From contig CAYQDF010000081.1 in assembly GCA_964416175.1 (NCBI GenBank), positions 1 to 14,214 on the forward strand: 14,214 bases of DNA, read 5' to 3'. This document shows, piece by piece, positions 1 through 9,148 of the stretch. The stretch is from CAYQDF01 sp964416175. GTDB lineage: Bacteria > Chloroflexota > Anaerolineae > Anaerolineales > UBA4823. Under the pieces are notes generated by a model, which saw nothing but the letters and a program-made list of their open reading frames with translations, was not told the DNA's origin and did no database searches. Both the position numbers and the translations under genes were made by a program. The number at the start of each line of letters is the position of its first letter. Positions within the stretch are counted from its first letter, which is position 1.

Positions 1-194
1 AGATAGTCGACGCCCGTCACTGAAGAGAGGTAGTCGTAGCCGAACTCGTCGCGCAGGGTGGTGGCGAAGGCGGTCAGGTTATCCGCCTCAACAATGTACC
101 CCTCATACCCCTTGCGGTCGTCGCGGCGGACGACGTCCGGGAATCGTTCTTCAATCTCGCTCTTCTTCTCGACTTCCAATACCTGTTCGCTCAT
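1..194 (-). CDS. nuoC: NADH-quinone oxidoreductase subunit C (30 kDa), N-terminal part
   Basis: Only the first 64 codons are in the window; the gene runs off the left edge. The translation starts MSEQVLEVEKKSEIEERFPD and continues into a stretch with LRDEFGYDYLSSVTGVDY, the typical 'LRD..gfd.L..vtgvDy' start of the complex I 30 kDa subunit. NuoC sits in the peripheral arm of complex I, beside NuoB and NuoD, and helps form the quinone-reducing end. The ATG lies 12 bp after the nuoB stop. An AGGAGA Shine-Dalgarno overlaps that stop codon, so the two genes look translationally linked. The identification rests on this short piece plus its position right after nuoB. Whether nuoC is fused to nuoD cannot be seen. 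Confidence 0.85.
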   Translation of the reverse strand, partial: MSEQVLEVEKKSEIEERFPDVVRRDDRKGYEGYIVEADNLTAFATTLRDEFGYDYLSSVTGVDY

Positions 195-206
195 CCAGCT
201 TCTCTC

Positions 207-877
<671 letters not shown>

Positions 878-881
<4 letters not shown>

Positions 882-1099
882 AAGGTGTTCACCTCCTCGA
901 ACCACTCCTGGTATATCGCGCGCAGGATCCCGTCGTTGACGAGATCGGGGTCGTCTGCAAACTCCGGCAGCGCCAGAGTCCATTGGAGGATCATGTTCAG
1001 GGAAACCTCCTCCAGCCGGACCTGAGGGTGGTCCCTCATTAACCGGCGGGCAATGGCGTACGAGTCTTCCCAGGTCAAGCTCGCTCCATTTGCAGACAT
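878..1099 (-). CDS. iscX: IscX-like Fe-S cluster assembly protein
   Basis: A small acidic protein of 73 residues. It carries the IscX/YfhJ (DUF528) pattern: LTWEDSYAIARRL near residue 8, then the hydrophobic/Trp segment (ILQW) and PEFADDPDLVN, ending in ILRAIYQEWFEEV. E. coli IscX has the same W-x-D, LxxF-x-DDP-xx-N-xx-IL-x-AI-xxx-W-xx-E layout at about 66 residues. In that system IscX binds the cysteine desulfurase IscS and iron and modulates Fe-S assembly. Here the gene lies immediately upstream of nuoB with an ATGA overlap, so translational coupling is likely and the protein may serve N2 or complex I cluster supply (inference). The start is preceded by AAAGGG 6 bp upstream. No other isc genes are nearby. 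Confidence 0.85.
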
Positions 1100-1117
1100 T
1101 TAAGCCCTTTCGGGACA

Positions 1118-1150
1118 ATTATACCGGATTCCAGCAGAGAATTCCGCCAA
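1118..1150 (-). promoter_or_regulatory. Putative promoter of the iscX-nuoB-nuoC operon
   Basis: On the minus strand a perfect TATAAT (1123 down to 1118) stands 18 bp before the iscX start codon, giving a predicted transcript start near 1111 and a leader of about a dozen bases. The best -35-like hexamer, TTGGCG (1150 down to 1145), is 21 bp away, longer than normal, so the -35 is weak or activator-dependent. The region is shared with the divergent promoter of the regulator at 1208. Confidence 0.5.
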
Positions 1151-1168
1151 AATTACGATAAATATTCT

Positions 1169-1196
1169 TTGCGTAATTGTCTGCGGCTGGTATAAT
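1169..1196 (+). promoter_or_regulatory. Putative promoter of the COG2345-type regulator
   Basis: TTGCGT (1169-1174), a 16-bp spacer and a perfect TATAAT (1191-1196). The start codon lies only 11 bp after the -10 box, so the predicted message has a leader of about five bases or none, and no Shine-Dalgarno is possible. Confidence 0.6.
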
Positions 1197-1207
1197 CCGC
1201 TGGCCTG

Positions 1208-1918
1208 ATGAAGTCAACTCGACAGCGCCTTCTGGACTACCTGCGCGCTCATCCGGATGCGACCGCAGCGGACCTGGCGCACGGACTGCGCCTCACCCAC
1301 TCCGACGTGCGCTATCACCTCCACCTGCTCCTGACGGAAGGAGTCCTCGCTGTGACCGGGACGCGCAGCCGGGGCCGCGGCCGCCCCGGGCGTACTCTGC
1401 GCCTGGTTTCCACAATCGATCCCCAGCGGTTTGACCTGCTGTCCAGCGCGCTGCTCGCGGAGGCGCTCGCCGATCTCTCCCCGGAAGAACAAGAATCGTT
1501 CCTTCAGCGGCTTGCCGAACGCCTGCTTGCAATCCCGGTCCAGCCGGTGAAAGTGGTGAATGGCGTGAAGCGCAACACTCAAAGGAAAGTGGGGGAGGGA
1601 GGACGCCCGGCGCCCCCCTTTACCCCGCATCCGGCTTCTCTCGCGACCCGCTTGGTGAACGCCGTGGAGCGATTGAACGACCTTGGCTACCGGGCCCGCT
1701 GGGAAGCGCATGCCGAATCCCCACGCCTGATCCTCGAACACTGCCCCTTCTCGTCGCTCCACAGCACACATCCGGAACTGCGCCGCCTGGACATCCTGTT
1801 AATCGAGGCGCTCGTCGGCGAGAAAGTGGAGTCACTCCCCGCGCCTCGGAGAGGGCAGGGAGAATATTATGCAGTCTTTGGTATCGTGGTTGGTAGGAGG
1901 TTGGTAACTCCTAATTAA
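1208..1918 (+). CDS. Winged-helix transcriptional regulator, COG2345/SufR-like
   Basis: A 236-residue protein. Residues 1-68 form a winged helix-turn-helix: 'RQRLLDYLRAHPDATAADLA', the recognition helix around 'THSDVRYHLHLLLTEGVL', and a wing rich in Arg/Gly (RSRGRGRPG). The C-terminal half (about 145-215) has the family's 'RLNDLGYRARWE' strand, then HCPF and 'HPELRRLD..L.EALVGEKVES'. In SufR and relatives, as I recall, this region holds cysteines that bind an Fe-S cluster. Here only C179 remains, and R192 stands at the C-x12-C spacing. Residues about 112-143 look like a low-complexity insertion (basic, then Pro/Gly-rich) encoded by G- and C-runs. It is divergent from iscX-nuoBC and may control it and itself (inference). 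The start is fixed by the promoter: TATAAT is 11 bp upstream. Effector unknown. Confidence 0.75.
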   Translation: MKSTRQRLLDYLRAHPDATAADLAHGLRLTHSDVRYHLHLLLTEGVLAVTGTRSRGRGRPGRTLRLVSTIDPQRFDLLSSALLAEALADLSPEEQESFLQRLAERLLAIPVQPVKVVNGVKRNTQRKVGEGGRPAPPFTPHPASLATRLVNAVERLNDLGYRARWEAHAESPRLILEHCPFSSLHSTHPELRRLDILLIEALVGEKVESLPAPRRGQGEYYAVFGIVVGRRLVTPN

Positions 1919-2024
1919 CGTCAGTTCGGGATAAGGGGAAAATGAGGGCTTTTATTATGGATTGGGGCGGCGCAGCCGTCCCAATCGACAACAATAAACT
2001 CTTATCCCGTACTCACGTTAATTA
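1912..2024. mobile_element. MITE-like inverted-repeat element (no transposase)
   Basis: The left arm ACGTCAGTTCGGGATAAG (from 1918) matches the reverse complement of the right arm, ACGTGAGTACGGGATAAG (read back from 2018), with two mismatches. TAATTA flanks both sides (1912-1917 and 2019-2024) and could be a 6-bp target duplication, though its palindromic nature makes the exact border ambiguous. The core is about 101 bp and encodes nothing. At its centre is a second hairpin, about 1960-1984: ATTGGGGCGGC, loop GCA, then GCCGTCCCAAT. One copy of TAATTA followed by AAAA would still give the regulator's codons CCT AAT TAA, so insertion would have left the protein unchanged. Alternatively it is a structured intergenic RNA or terminator-like element, but there is no T-run. 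Confidence 0.55.
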
Positions 2025-2037
2025 AAAACTATCTTGG

Positions 2038-2151
2038 TATAATATATCCAGTTCAAAGGGCAGGTAGGCCTGTCCGGCAGAAAAAGGGGCTCGCAGCCTG
2101 CATCCAGGCCCAGTCAGCCCTCGAAAATCCCAGCTGGAGGGGAATTTAATA
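2038..2151 (+). promoter_or_regulatory. Putative -10 box and leader of the FG-GAP protein gene
   Basis: TATAAT at 2038-2043 lies just right of the inverted-repeat element. No good -35 is visible: the 17-bp position falls in the element's right end (ACGTTA). The implied leader of about 100 bases has a small hairpin (2058-2064 with 2069-2075) and ends with a strong GGAGGGG (2136-2142) 9 bp before the ATG at 2152. There is no small ORF in the leader that I can support. Confidence 0.4.
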
Positions 2152-4868
2152 ATGCTTGCGCAAACCCTATCTAACCCATTCCACCGGTCTCTGCTCTCCC
2201 TGGCCCTGCTGGGGGGATTGGTTTTTTCGATAGTTTCCCTGCCTCCGCCTGAGGCGAGCGCGCAGGGCACGCTCTCGTTTGCAGACATCTGGAACGGGTT
2301 GCCTCCAAATTCGGGCGGGCACGGCGCTGCGTTTGCCGACGCCGACGGCGACGGGCTATCAGACTTTTACGTCACCTTCATCAAGAACACCAGCACAGCG
2401 CCCGATTTCTTCTTCAGGAATACAGGCGTCGGGTTCGCCGAGGAGGGATCCTGCGTGGCATCGCCGACGTCAACGACGGCGGCAGCCACGGCGTTGCCTG
2501 GGCTGACCTGGACAACGACGGCGATTACGACCTGCTGAACGGTTCGACCACCCCGCCCGGCTTCGGCCACGACCAGACCACCCTCGGCGTCCACAACGAC
2601 ATCTATGTAAACGACGGATCGGGGTTCTTCACGAACGTGACCCCTCCGGCGATTTTGGGCCGGGAGGAGCGGACACGCGCCATCCTCGCCCTCGACTGGG
2701 ACAAAGACGGCGACCTGGATATCTTCGCCATCCAGGGCAGCAGCCCGCTGGCCCCCTCCGAAGTCTATCGGAACGATGGCAATTTCCAGTTCGCCGAACT
2801 CACATCGGGAGGGCTGGCCGGTATCACGCCCAATCAGGGCGCCACGGATACGGATTATGATGGCGACGGGGATGTCGACGTGCTGGCTGCCAACCGGCGC
2901 GGCGCCATGTATATCCTCCAGAATTCTGGGAGTGGAACTTTCACACAGGTCATTCCTTCCTCGGTCGGCATCAATCACAAGGCCGGTGACGGAATTTCAA
3001 CTGCGGATCTCGATAACGACGGCGACCTGGACCTCCTGCTGACCAGCGACGAGGCCGGCCAGCTATACACCAATCTCGGGAACGGGACCTTCGCCTTCAA
3101 GCAGAGCTTCTCGAGCACGAACGGCTATATGGGGAGCTTTGGCGACCTGGACCACGACGGCGACCTGGACCTGGTTTTCGCCGGAGATGATGTCGCTTAT
3201 TTGAATGATGGCGCCGGGAACTTTTCGACTGGTCCGACCATCCCAACCGCCGGCATCAACGACCCGAGAGCGATCGCCATGAGCGACATCGACAACGACG
3301 GGGACCTGGATTTCGCGATCGGCGCCAAGAACTCGCGCAGCTGGCTGATACGGAACGATTTCGACGCCGGAAATTACCTCAAAGTCAGGCTGGTCTCCCC
3401 GGATGGTCAGGCCGGGGCTTTTGGGTCGAAGATTTTTATCTACCCGGCTGGCCAGGCAGGGGGGACGATCCTGGGGATGCGGGAGGCGAAGAGCAACCTG
3501 GGATACCTTGGGCAGGATGACCCGGTGCTCCACTTTGGGCTGGGGGTGCACACCGTGGTCGATCTCGTCGTGCAGTTCCTGGATGGGACGACCGTCGTCC
3601 AGCCCAGTGTGTCTGCCAACCAGCAGGTGACGGTGGATGCGAGCGGTCCGGGGGACCAGACACCGCCCTCCACGCCAGGTAACCTCAATGCAACCGCAAG
3701 CGGCCAGAATGTGGATCTGACCTGGGATGCGGCGAGCGATCCGGAATCTGGGATCTCCGGCTACAAGATTTACCGGGACATCACCAGCGGCGGCGGGAAG
3801 TTCCTGATCGCTGAAATTCCCGGCGCCCAGACCACGTACTTCGACGGCGCCACTGGCCCGAATACAACTTATTATTACGAAATCTCTGCCCTCAACGGCT
3901 CCGGAATCGAAGGCCCTCGGTCGAATGAAGCGGCTGCGACCACCGGGGATGAAGCGCCATCCCCGCCGACCAATCTCCTCGCCGCTGGCGGGAACCTCCT
4001 GGTCTCCCTGGACTGGGACGACAATTCAGAGAGCGACCTGGCCGGATACAACGTTCACCGGTCGGATGTTCCTGGCGGTCCTTACTCGAAGATCAACGCC
4101 GATCTCCTCCTGGTGAGCGAATTTGTGGATTCAACCGTTGTGAACGGTCAAACGTATTTCTCCGTCGTCACGGCAGTGGACAGTGGAGGCAACGAATCTG
4201 GATTCTCGAACGAAGCAGCTGCCACGCCCGGAGAGGTGCAGACTCAGCCCGTCGCGCACTGGAAGCTCGACGACGGCTCGGGCACGACGGCCCTCGATTC
4301 TGCTGGCGGGAACCACGGCGCACTCATCAATGGCCCGACATGGACGGCTGCGGGGATGGTCAACGGCGCTCTGGAATTCGACGGGGCGGATGACCGCGTG
4401 ACGGTCACAACCTCTCCCGACCTGGAGCTCTCCGGGGAGATCACGCTCGCCGCCTGGGTGAACCCGGACACGCTGTATCGAAAAACCGCCCGGATCCTCT
4501 CCAAATCGGATGGCACTGCCTCGAACCGGAGCGACTACTATCTGCTGGCCACCGCGACCGCGATCCAATTCGCCTTCTACGATGCCAGTCTGGTCGAGAC
4601 GACCTACACCGTTACATTGAATCCCGGCCAGTGGGTTCACATCGCCGGGACCTATGACGGCTCGACCGCCAGGCTCTATCTTAACGGTGTCGAGGTGGCA
4701 AGCACAGTCCACGCCGGATCGATCCGGGTGTCGCCGAAGCCCCTCCACCTGGGTTCTTGGGGAGGCGCTGATACGAAGCGGACCTGGGATGGCAGGCTGG
4801 ATGACCTGCGAGTATACGCGCAGGCCTTGAGCGCCGCGGAGATCTTCAGCCTCTACAGCGGTAACTGA
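2152..4868 (+). CDS. Secreted FG-GAP/ASPIC/FN3/LamG surface protein, frameshifted
   Basis: Reading across one missing base near 2441-2451 gives about 905 residues. Residues 1-37 are a signal peptide with a hydrophobic core and an ASA-Q cleavage site. Seven FG-GAP/VCBS repeats with DxDxDGxxD calcium loops follow, near residues 63, 119, 182, 235, 286, 332 and 379. Then come an ASPIC/UnbV domain (about 410-494; 'REAKSNLGYLGQDD', 'HFGLG'), two fibronectin type III domains (about 504-598 and 602-692) and a LamG/concanavalin-like domain (about 700-905; 'AHWKLDDGSG', 'ALEFDGADD', 'LDDLRVY'). The likely role is extracellular carbohydrate or surface binding; no catalytic residues are evident. As sequenced, the first frame stops at 2538, while the repeats continue in another frame from 2451 to 4868 (first in-frame GTG at 2637). 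It is either a true pseudogene or a sequence error. It is transcribed alone, with its own RBS and terminator. Confidence 0.8.
2440..2452 (+). other. Frameshift site inside the FG-GAP gene
   Basis: Frame one reads GFAEEGS up to 2451 and then loses all family character (SCVASPTST). Frame zero picks up with LRGIADVNDGGSHGVAWAD, which contains the next calcium loop. One base inserted around GGATCC would restore a continuous repeat protein. No classic X-XXY-YYZ slippery heptamer is present, so programmed slippage is unlikely. Confidence 0.75.
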
Positions 4869-4892
4869 AATCCACATAGAACCCGGCTGAGG

Positions 4893-4935
4893 ACCGCGGG
4901 TGGCAGGCAGGTTGGCCGCCCGCGGTTTTTTATTT
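4893..4935 (+). terminator. Intrinsic terminator after the FG-GAP protein gene
   Basis: A 12-bp GC-rich stem (ACCGCGGGTGGC, 4893-4904, pairs with GCCGCCCGCGGT, 4915-4926, with one G-U pair) and a 10-base loop are followed directly by six T, then ATTT. It lies 24 bp after the stop codon and insulates the downstream operon. Confidence 0.9.
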
Positions 4936-4951
4936 CCTGGATTAATATTTA

Positions 4952-4980
4952 TTGACATTCAAACAAATTTAATTTATAAT
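4952..4980 (+). promoter_or_regulatory. Consensus sigma-70-type promoter of the deoR-sgcQ-kinase operon
   Basis: Perfect TTGACA (4952-4957), a 17-bp AT-rich spacer and perfect TATAAT (4975-4980). Predicted start is near 4987, leaving an untranslated leader of about 75 bases that includes a GC-rich segment (two GGCGCC palindromes near 5022-5034). A full-consensus promoter would be strong and suggests control by repression. This fits the repressor gene placed first. Confidence 0.85.
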
Positions 4981-4999
4981 ACAAACATATTCAAACAAA
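4957..4999 (+). promoter_or_regulatory. Candidate DeoR operator: two ATTCAAACAAA repeats
   Basis: ATTCAAACAAA occurs at 4957-4967, inside the promoter spacer, and again at 4989-4999, at or just past the transcription start. The copies are in the same orientation with a 32-bp period, about three helical turns. A related ACAAACAT sits between them (4981-4988). DeoR-family repressors commonly bind multiple short repeats in their own promoter, so this is the likely autoregulatory site (inference). Confidence 0.55.
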
Positions 5000-5062
5000 C
5001 GAAAAAATCAGGGACCCGGGCGGCGCCAGGCGCCACCCACCTCAGCCGCCAAATCCTTCCAC

Positions 5063-5824
5063 ATGCTCGCCACCGAACGCCAACAACTGATATTGGACCT
5101 CCTCGCCGAGAAAGGCTCGGTCATCGTCACGGACCTCGTCACGCAATTCGATGTCTCAGAGATGACCATCCGCCGCGACCTCGACCTTCTGGAACGCAAG
5201 GGCCTGCTCCGCCGTGTGCACGGCGGCGCGGTCCTTGACCGAGGGCGGAGCTACGAGCCGCCTTTCCTTGCCCGGAGCGCAGAGTTCCAGGAGCAGAAAG
5301 CGCGGATCGGTAGAGCTGCCGCCGACCTGGTCAAGAACGGTGACAGCATCACCCTGGACGTGGGCACAACAACGCTGGAAGTCGCCCGTGGGCTGGCGGG
5401 CAAGAACAACCTGACCATCATCACCCCCTGCTTCCAGATCGCGGCCATCCTGGCGGAGACTCCCGGCAGCCGGCTGATCCTTACCGGGGGCATCCTGCGC
5501 CCCGGAGAGCTCTCCCTCGTCGGTCACCTGGCCGAGCGGGTGTTCGAGGAATTCTTCACCGACAAGCTGTTCCTGGGCGCAGCCGGCGTAGACTTCGAGG
5601 CCGGGTTGACTGAGTACAACCTGGAGGATACCCTGGTCAAAAAAGCCATGTTGCGCAGCGCCAAGGAGATCATCCTGGTCGTCGATTCCAGCAAATTCAA
5701 CAAGGTGGCTTTCACAGCCATTGCGCCCCTTTCCGTCGTCAACCGCATCGTCACAGACAGCGGGCTCGATCCGGCAGTCCGCGCCCGCTTGAGAGACGAA
5801 AACATTGAAGTCCTCATAGCCTGA
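5063..5824 (+). CDS. DeoR-family transcriptional repressor
   Basis: 253 residues, the normal length for the family. The N-terminal winged helix (residues 3-58) has the classic signature: 'RQQLILDLLAEKGSVIVTDL' and then 'VSEMTIRRDLDLLERKGLL' followed by RVHGGA. Residues about 75-235 form the sugar-phosphate-sensing DeoRC domain, with 'LDVGTTTLEVARGL', 'LTGGILRPGELSLVG', 'KLFLGAAGVDFEAGLTEYN' and 'VVDSSKFNK'. These proteins usually repress sugar catabolic operons and are released by a phosphorylated intermediate. It is the first gene of the operon; the next gene begins 16 bp after its stop. The ATG has no recognisable Shine-Dalgarno (upstream AAATCCTTCCAC), so repressor translation may be weak. 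The effector cannot be told from sequence. Confidence 0.93.
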   Translation: MLATERQQLILDLLAEKGSVIVTDLVTQFDVSEMTIRRDLDLLERKGLLRRVHGGAVLDRGRSYEPPFLARSAEFQEQKARIGRAAADLVKNGDSITLDVGTTTLEVARGLAGKNNLTIITPCFQIAAILAETPGSRLILTGGILRPGELSLVGHLAERVFEEFFTDKLFLGAAGVDFEAGLTEYNLEDTLVKKAMLRSAKEIILVVDSSKFNKVAFTAIAPLSVVNRIVTDSGLDPAVRARLRDENIEVLIA

Positions 5825-5840
5825 TTCGGAGGATGTCGCT

Positions 5841-6655
<815 letters not shown>

Positions 6656-6656
<1 letters not shown>

Positions 6657-8170
6657 TGGCAGTCGAATTTCTTTTAGGCATCGACATCGGCACCACCTCC
6701 ACCAAGGCCATCCTGATCGACGCCTCGGGGAGCCTCTTGGCAGAGGCCGCCCGCCCGGCCAGCCTGCATACCCCCCAGGCAGGCTGGGCAGAGGAAGACC
6801 CCCTGGAATGGTGGAGGAACCTATGCGCAATCATCCCGGAATGCCTGGAAAAGGCCGGGGCGGCAGCCAGCCAGGTCCACGCGGTGGGTGTGAGCGGGAT
6901 GGTGCCCACCACGATCCTGGTCGACCGGGATGGGCGCCCGCTTCGCCGGTCGATCCAGCAGAACGACGCCCGCTCTCACGCGGAGATCGCTTACTTCAAG
7001 GCCCACGCAGATCAAGAGGAGGTGTTTCGCAGGACCGGCTCGGCGATCACCCAGCAGAGCATCGGCCCGAAGCTGCTCTGGATCGCCAGGCACGAACCGG
7101 AGCTCTTCGCTCGAGCAGCCTGGGTCATGGGCTCCTACGATTACATCAACTTTCGCCTGACAGGCCAGCCGGCGCTCGAACGCAACTGGGCTCTCGAGAG
7201 CGGGTTGTTCGACCTCGAACAAGAAGCCTGGATCGACGAGCTGCTGAGACTCGCCGGGATCGATCGGCGCCGGCTGCCCCCGATTTACAATTCCAGCCAG
7301 GTGATCGGGACCGTTTCCGCCCCCGCCGCGCGCGCGACGGGTCTGGCGGAAGGCACTCCGGTCGTAGCCGGCAGCGCCGACCACGTCGCTTCGGCCTTCT
7401 CCGCCGGGATCAAAGAGAATGGCGACCTGCTCGTCAAGCTCGGCGGCGCGGGTGATATTCTCTATTCGTTGGACCGGCTCAACATCGATCCCCGCCTTTT
7501 CATCGATTACCACGTGATCCCGGGCCTCTACCTGCTTAATGGCTGCATGGCTTCGAGCGGGTCGATTATCAAGTGGTTCCGGAACAACTTCGCGCCTGAC
7601 CTGGACTACGCCGACCTGGATTCAGAAGCTTCCCGGGTCCCCGCCGGGTCTGAGGGCCTGGTCCTGCTGCCGTATTTCATCGGTGAGAAGACCCCTGTAT
7701 TCGACCCGCTCGCGCGCGGTATTCTGTTCGGCCTGACCTTGCAACATACAAAAGCCCACATCTACCGCGCCATCCTGGAAGGCATATCTTTCGGATTCTT
7801 CCACCACCTCCAGGTGCTGGAGGAGCGGGGTTTCGGCGTCCGACGTGTCCGCGTCGCAAACGGCGGAGCTCGCAGCCAGCTCTGGCGCCAGGTCACCGCC
7901 GATGTGATCGGGCTGCCTTTGGAGGAGGTAGCAAACCATCCGGGCTCCTCGCTAGGGGCAGCTTTCATCGCCGGCATGGGAACCGGCGCATTCGAGAACT
8001 GGTCAGAGATCGAGAAGTACATCCGCATCGGCTCGACGACCATCCCGGACCCAAATAACCAGGAGAAGTACCGCCAACTCTTCGGCGTTTACCGTGACCT
8101 CTACCTGGCGAACAAGGGCATCTTCCTGCAGCTCGCCCAGGCGGAAGGACTTGTCCAGGCTGCAAGCTGA
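6656..8170 (+). CDS. FGGY-family carbohydrate kinase (xylulokinase-like)
   Basis: 504 residues from ATG 6656; a GTG one codon earlier (6653) is also possible. Either start overlaps the sgcQ-like stop (TGATG or GTGA), giving translational coupling. The N-terminal domain has the phosphate loop 'FLLGIDIGTTSTKAILID' (5-22). D242 in 'VAGSADHVASAFSAG' is the likely catalytic base. The C-terminal ATPase domain has 'VANGGARSQLWRQV' and 'HPGSSLGAAFIAG'. The protein transfers phosphate from ATP to a sugar or polyol in the cytoplasm. The xylulokinase substrate motif MHG is not present: the matching place reads SGMVPTT (80-86), so the substrate is probably not xylulose. The catabolic context fits phosphorylation of an imported or oxidised sugar. 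Confidence 0.92.
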
Positions 8171-8212
8171 TGTGATTCCGAACACCTGGTTGATTGAGTA
8201 GAGGACCTGACC

Positions 8213-9040
8213 TTGGGATACCGTTTCCGCAGAAACCTGAGCCTGCTCCTGAGCCACGCCATCCTTATCGGGGCGTCCCTCGTCGTGCTGCTGCCCATCC
8301 TGTGGGTGATCCGGACCTCCCTGGCAAACCGGCTGATCGCCTACAAGATCCCTCCAGTCTGGATTTTCCCGCCGACCCTGGAGAATTACCGGCTGATCTT
8401 CGAAAAATATCCCTTCCAGCAGTACTTTGTCAACAGCATCGTGGTCTCCGCCGCCGCAAGCCTGATCGCCCTGGTGCTGGGTTCCCTGGCGGCTTACTCC
8501 ATCGCCCGCTTCAGAACCGGCGACCCGGTCCTGCGCCTGAGCATGCTCAGCACGCAGATGCTGCCGCCCATCACGCTGGTCATTCCCATCTTCCTGCTCG
8601 CCCGCCTGGTCAACCTGTGGGACTCGCGCACTGGCCTGATGCTTGCCTATCTTTCCTTCAATCTGCCCTACACGGTGTGGATCCTGATTGGCTTCTTTCA
8701 GTCCATCCCGGTCGATCTGGAAGAGGCGGCAATGATCGACGGCTGTTCGCGCCTGCAGGCTCTCCAGCGGGTGATCGTCCCCGTGGCGGCCCCCGGGTTG
8801 CTGGCGGCGGGTATCTTCAATTTCATCCTGAACTGGAACGAGTTCCTGTTCGCGCTGATCCTGACCGGCCGCACGACGCGCACCCTGCCGGTCGCGATCG
8901 CCAGCCTGTGGACCCAGCAGGGAGTCCAGATCGGCGCAGTCTCAGCCGCCACGGTGCTCGTGATCATCCCGGTGATCGTCTTGACCCTGATCATCCAGAA
9001 ATCGCTGGTGCGCAACCTGACGTTTGGCGCCATCAAGTGA
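8213..9040 (+). CDS. Carbohydrate ABC transporter permease, MalG type
   Basis: 275 residues with about six hydrophobic segments (the first near 12-33). The EAA loop that docks to the ATPase is at about 170-190 (EEAAMIDGCSRLQALQRVIV). The 'FPPTLENYRLIF' segment after the first membrane span and the KxLVRNLTFGAIK end are typical of MalG/UgpE-type inner-membrane subunits. The start is TTG 8213 with AGAGGA about 8 bp upstream; no better start exists. The 42-bp gap after the kinase holds no other signal. It pairs with the MalF-type permease at 10560, but the binding-protein gene separates the two. That is unusual, since they are normally adjacent. Confidence 0.93.
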   Translation: MGYRFRRNLSLLLSHAILIGASLVVLLPILWVIRTSLANRLIAYKIPPVWIFPPTLENYRLIFEKYPFQQYFVNSIVVSAAASLIALVLGSLAAYSIARFRTGDPVLRLSMLSTQMLPPITLVIPIFLLARLVNLWDSRTGLMLAYLSFNLPYTVWILIGFFQSIPVDLEEAAMIDGCSRLQALQRVIVPVAAPGLLAAGIFNFILNWNEFLFALILTGRTTRTLPVAIASLWTQQGVQIGAVSAATVLVIIPVIVLTLIIQKSLVRNLTFGAIK

Positions 9041-9148
9041 CCGGCGCCGGAAAGGAGGAGTCTCCCTTAACTCGCTCACCGTTATTCCAAGAAGCCTCTC
9101 AAGAATCGACATCCCGATTATCGAACAAGATGGATGGAGGAGATACCT
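9041..9148 (+). other. Intercistronic gap with a 10-bp palindrome before the binding-protein gene
   Basis: The perfect palindrome CCGGCGCCGG (9041-9050) follows the permease stop directly, then an imperfect inverted AAGGAG/CTCCCTT pair. There is no T-run and no convincing promoter. The gap ends in a strong GGAGGAG (9136-9142) six bases before ATG 9149, which decides the start of the next gene over the upstream ATG at 9134. Confidence 0.4.

Noticed and set aside
1912..2024. Reading the inverted repeat as a bidirectional terminator
   Set aside because: No T-run follows either arm and the arms are 60 bp or more apart; an inserted element fits better.
2022..2288. 88-residue minus-strand ORF between the MITE-like element and the FG-GAP gene
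   Set aside because: No RBS or recognisable family, and it runs antisense into the signal peptide region.
2440..2452. Programmed -1 frameshift in the FG-GAP gene
   Set aside because: No slippery heptamer is visible at the switch, and such recoding is not known for this family.
3000..3350. DNA tandem repeats within the FG-GAP gene
   Set aside because: The similarity (GACAACGACGGCGACCTGGA-like blocks) reflects the protein calcium-loop repeats, with irregular spacing, not a DNA repeat array.
4131..4958. 275-residue minus-strand open frame under the FN3/LamG region
   Set aside because: It runs through the terminator and shadows a well-recognised sense gene; composition is typical of antisense frames.
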